Shown: positions 61,992 to 64,000 of the stretch, piece by piece
Layout of the letters: each line of letters starts with the position of its first letter
How positions within the stretch are numbered: the stretch's first letter is position 1
Assembly: GCF_008370045.1 (NCBI RefSeq)
Contig: NZ_VOBN01000028.1
Coordinates: 1-64,000, forward strand
DNA: 64,000 nucleotides
Direction: 5' to 3'
Origin: Pseudomonas sp. ANT_J12
GTDB lineage: Bacteria; Pseudomonadota; Gammaproteobacteria; Pseudomonadales; Pseudomonadaceae
The notes under the pieces: generated by a model
What the model saw: only the letters and a program-made list of their open reading frames with translations
Database searches by the model: none
Told to the model about the DNA's origin: nothing
Made by a program: the position numbers and the translations under genes

Positions 61992-62948
61992 TTAAAACTG
62001 ATAACCGATGCCGGCGTAGTAACCCCAGCCGTTGGAACGGGCCTTGAAGTCGCCATCGCCGAAATTCAACTCGCTGCCATCCTCCCAGTTGCCGCCGTTG
62101 TGGAAGTAACGGCCGACCAGGGTGAAACGCAGGTGGGTGAACGAGTACAGCAACACGTTGGTGGCCACGGTGGCGTTGGCGGTGCGGGCCGGGTTGTCCT
62201 TGTGCAGGTCCGAGCCGAAGTCGAAGTTGGTGAAGCCGATGTAGGTCAGCGACGCGCCGTTGCTGAAGCTGCTGATGGGCACGATGTATTTCAGTTGGGC
62301 GCGGTAGCCGTCCCAGGAATATTCGTTGCTCGCCCCGTAGTTTTCCCACTGGTAGCGACCGTAGAAGTTCGCCGACAGGTTGACCCTCGAGTGGGTGTCG
62401 ATGTCGGTGCCCAGGCCGCTGTACAAGGTGTTGGCGCGATTGCGGGTGTTGCTGCCGTGGTCGTAGATCCAGTCAAACGCCACATACCATTCCTTGAACG
62501 GCCCGACGGCCAGGCTGCGGCCGGCCAGGTAATCGATAGAGATCCGCGGTTCATGCTCCATGAACAGCGGCGAGCCGTGGTCCCACGCGCCCTTATCGTG
62601 GCTATTGCCGATGTCGAAAATCTTCGGGATGTCGACGTAGCCATACAGCTCGAACGGCCCCTTGCGCCCGAAGTACTCGTACTCCAGATACACATCGTCA
62701 GAAGGTTGCGGGCCGAAGCTGATGTCCTTGCTGCCGATGACCGTCAGGTCCTGGTTGAACCAGTCCGACAGGTACGCGCCTTTTTTCGGCGGGTTGGCTT
62801 CCGGGCTGAGTGCTTCGCCCTGAGCTGACTCTTCGGGGAGGACGGGTTGCGCCAAAACGGTGCTGCTGAGTAGTCCTGTAACGCTGGCCAGTAGCAAGGA
62901 AACAGCAAACGAGCGCGAGCAAGTCACGCGGCTGGACGTGCGATGCAT
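61992..62948 (-). CDS. Tsx-like nucleoside-specific outer membrane channel
   Basis: A 318-residue outer membrane protein with a signal peptide (to about residue 33, SSTVLAQ). The barrel begins LSDWFNQDLTVIGSKDISFGPQPSDDVYLEYEYFGRKGPFELYGYVDIP and ends in FKARSNGWGYYAGIGYQF, with a terminal Phe as in Tsx channels. It probably admits nucleosides. A PurR/LacI-like palindrome lies 84 bases upstream of the ATG. Confidence 0.93.
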   Translation of the reverse strand: MHRTSSRVTCSRSFAVSLLLASVTGLLSSTVLAQPVLPEESAQGEALSPEANPPKKGAYLSDWFNQDLTVIGSKDISFGPQPSDDVYLEYEYFGRKGPFELYGYVDIPKIFDIGNSHDKGAWDHGSPLFMEHEPRISIDYLAGRSLAVGPFKEWYVAFDWIYDHGSNTRNRANTLYSGLGTDIDTHSRVNLSANFYGRYQWENYGASNEYSWDGYRAQLKYIVPISSFSNGASLTYIGFTNFDFGSDLHKDNPARTANATVATNVLLYSFTHLRFTLVGRYFHNGGNWEDGSELNFGDGDFKARSNGWGYYAGIGYQF

Positions 62949-63031
62949 AAAAGTCCCTTTTCGTGCGGATCGAAGGCCCGGTTTTTCGGGCTTGCGCGGT
63001 TAGGTAGCGAAAATGCCGTTATCGGCGACTC

Positions 63032-63043
63032 GCAAACGTTTGC
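63032..63043. promoter_or_regulatory. PurR/LacI-type palindrome upstream of the Tsx-like gene
   Basis: GCAAACGTTTGC is a perfect 12-base palindrome identical to the core of the E. coli PurR operator consensus. It lies 84-95 bases upstream of a nucleoside channel gene, so a LacI-family regulator sensing purines or nucleosides is likely. Confidence 0.6.
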
Positions 63044-63120
63044 ACATCTCATACCAATTGTTTCAATTCCATGAAAACTCGAAGAAAACGGGGTTTTTTC
63101 TGTCCTCTCGATCAGCTAAC

Positions 63121-63575
63121 GAGATTCCGGCGTTCTGGTCCTCAGTGGCGCCAACACCTACAGCGGCGGCACCACCGTCAGCGGCGGTACGTTGGTCGGT
63201 AACACCACCAGCTTGCAGGGTCGCATCCTCAACAATGCGCGGGTGATGTTTGCCCAGACCCGGCAACGGGTGCGGTACCGGTGATGTGGTCAAGCAAGGC
63301 GCCGGATCGCTGCTGTTAGAGGGCGATCATGCGTTCAGCGCTGCCGATCTGCCGGATACCGCGTTCCTCGATACCGCGCTGATCTACCGCGCCAACGAAG
63401 TGGATCTGACCGTCAGTCGCAACCAGGCTTCCTTCGCCGACGTCGCGGCGACCGGCAATCAGCGTGGCGTGGCTTCGGCCTTGAGCCGCAATGGCCTGGC
63501 CGGTGCCGAGTTGCAGAACCAGATCGTCAACCTCAGCGGCGCCGGGGCGGTTTTTTTTTCCGCGATATGTGGTTT
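63121..63575 (+). pseudogene. Autotransporter fragment, degraded
   Basis: Two frames carry pieces of an autotransporter. The first (63121-63283) encodes GVLVLSGANTYSGGTTVSGG, a PATR passenger repeat, ending at TGA. The second (in the frame of 63250) has GTGDVVKQGAGSLLLEGDHAF and the pre-barrel segment VDLTVSRNQASFADVAATGNQRGVASAL. The start, most of the passenger and the whole barrel are missing, and a repeat element begins at 63576. A GTYAG-type segment seems deleted where the frames switch. Confidence 0.85.
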
Positions 63576-63708
63576 TTTGTGGCGAGGGGGCTTGCCCCCG
63601 TTGGGTTGCGACGCGACCCTAAAACCAGAAACGCCATTTATTCAGACATACCGCCTGTACTGGTTTCACGACTGCTGCGCAGCCGAACGGGGCAAGCCCC
63701 TCGCCACC
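63576..63708. repeat. GC-rich REP-like element at the broken autotransporter
   Basis: Arms 63577-63604 and 63685-63708. The interior matches the copy at 39228-39363 over CGACTGCTGCGCAGCCGAACGG and neighbouring bases. The right arm is two bases shorter than its partner. Confidence 0.85.
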
Positions 63709-63772
63709 GTTAATGGGTGGCACTCCGCGCTCTGCTAGAATCGCCCGCATTGATCCCACGAGGTGCACCCCC

Positions 63773-64000
63773 ATGAGCGAGCCGATTCGCCTGACCCAAT
63801 ACAGCCACGGCGCAGGATGCGGTTGCAAAATTTCGCCCCAGATCCTGGAAGTGATTCTGGCCGGCAGCGGCGCGCAGAACCTCGACCCCAAGCTCTGGGT
63901 CGGCAATGCCTCGCGCGATGACGCGGCGGTGTATGCCATCGACGACGAGCGCGGCGTGGTCTCGACCACCGACTTCTTCATGCCGATTGTCGATGATCCG
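63773..64000 (+). CDS. selD: Selenide, water dikinase (partial, runs off the window)
   Basis: The first 76 residues of SelD, which makes selenophosphate from selenide and ATP. The motif HGAGCGCKI carries the catalytic Cys and Lys near residues 15-20; the residue at the active position is Cys (TGC), not selenocysteine. NASRDDAAVYAIDD and TTDFFMPIVDDP are typical. CGAGGTG precedes ATG 63773. The rest lies to the right. Confidence 0.93.
   Translation, partial: MSEPIRLTQYSHGAGCGCKISPQILEVILAGSGAQNLDPKLWVGNASRDDAAVYAIDDERGVVSTTDFFMPIVDDP

Noticed and set aside
63773..64000. SelD as a selenoprotein
   Set aside because: The codons in the HGAGCGCKI motif are TGC, so it is the cysteine form.

Overview
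This window is chromosomal DNA from a Pseudomonas of the fluorescens group. The evidence is gene content and order: trpI divergent from trpBA, a caa3 oxidase block in the order carbonic anhydrase - SulP - coxBA-ctaG-coxC-surf1-ctaA-ctaB-sco, and prlC next to YheV and a LexA-controlled radical SAM gene. GC is high with GC-rich third positions, Pseudomonas-only families occur (DUF2388, DUF1161, DUF6555), and several Pseudomonas-type REP families fill the gaps. Ortholog statements are from memory of Pseudomonas genomes; no search was run.

Layout. 1-316 is the upstream promoter region of a leftward rRNA-type operon lying outside the window. 317-3789 holds glutarate catabolism (gcdH-gcdG and a divergent LysR gene). 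4225-7121 is pntAA-pntAB-pntB (proton-translocating transhydrogenase). 7301-8794 is a CoA transferase. 9114-12690 holds a DUF1127 gene, three DUF2388 paralogues and a large Lnb/DUF4105 protein. 12803-16433 holds an RcnB-like gene, trpBA and trpI. 16430-21664 is a run of small stress and envelope genes: DUF883, dodecin, two DUF1161 proteins, an LLM oxidoreductase, OsmC, two related lipoproteins and a lipoprotein metallopeptidase. 21773-22231 is a RAYT transposase-like gene between two REPINs. 22417-26066 holds an HAD phosphatase, gamma carbonic anhydrase, prlC and YheV. 26116-31232 is an accessory stretch with a TpbA-like phosphatase, a three-subunit membrane GMC dehydrogenase and a small dockerin-like protein. 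31626-45134 runs from the SOS-regulated radical SAM gene to the complete aa3/caa3 oxidase and its assembly and heme-A genes. 45299-47894 is a BqsRS-like two-component operon with two PepSY genes. 48066-55601 holds a large MHS transporter, two chemoreceptors and an NhaC-type transporter. 55746-60769 holds regulators, paired YdcZ-type half-transporters, a metallothionein, a XapX protein and an MDR oxidoreductase. 60894-62948 is a nucleoside uptake pair (Tsx-like channel and NUP-like protein) behind a PurR/LacI-type palindrome. 63121-63575 is an autotransporter relic. 63773-64000 is the start of selD.

The largest functional unit is the oxidase block, where structural subunits, copper delivery (CtaG, Sco), SURF1 and heme A synthesis lie together behind one stationary-phase-like promoter. 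No CRISPR array, prophage or intact insertion sequence is visible. The least explained parts are the DUF2388/Lnb cluster, the altered sensor motif in the BqsS-like kinase, the dockerin-like small gene beside a low-GC open frame, and the TGTAC sites around the DUF1127 gene.
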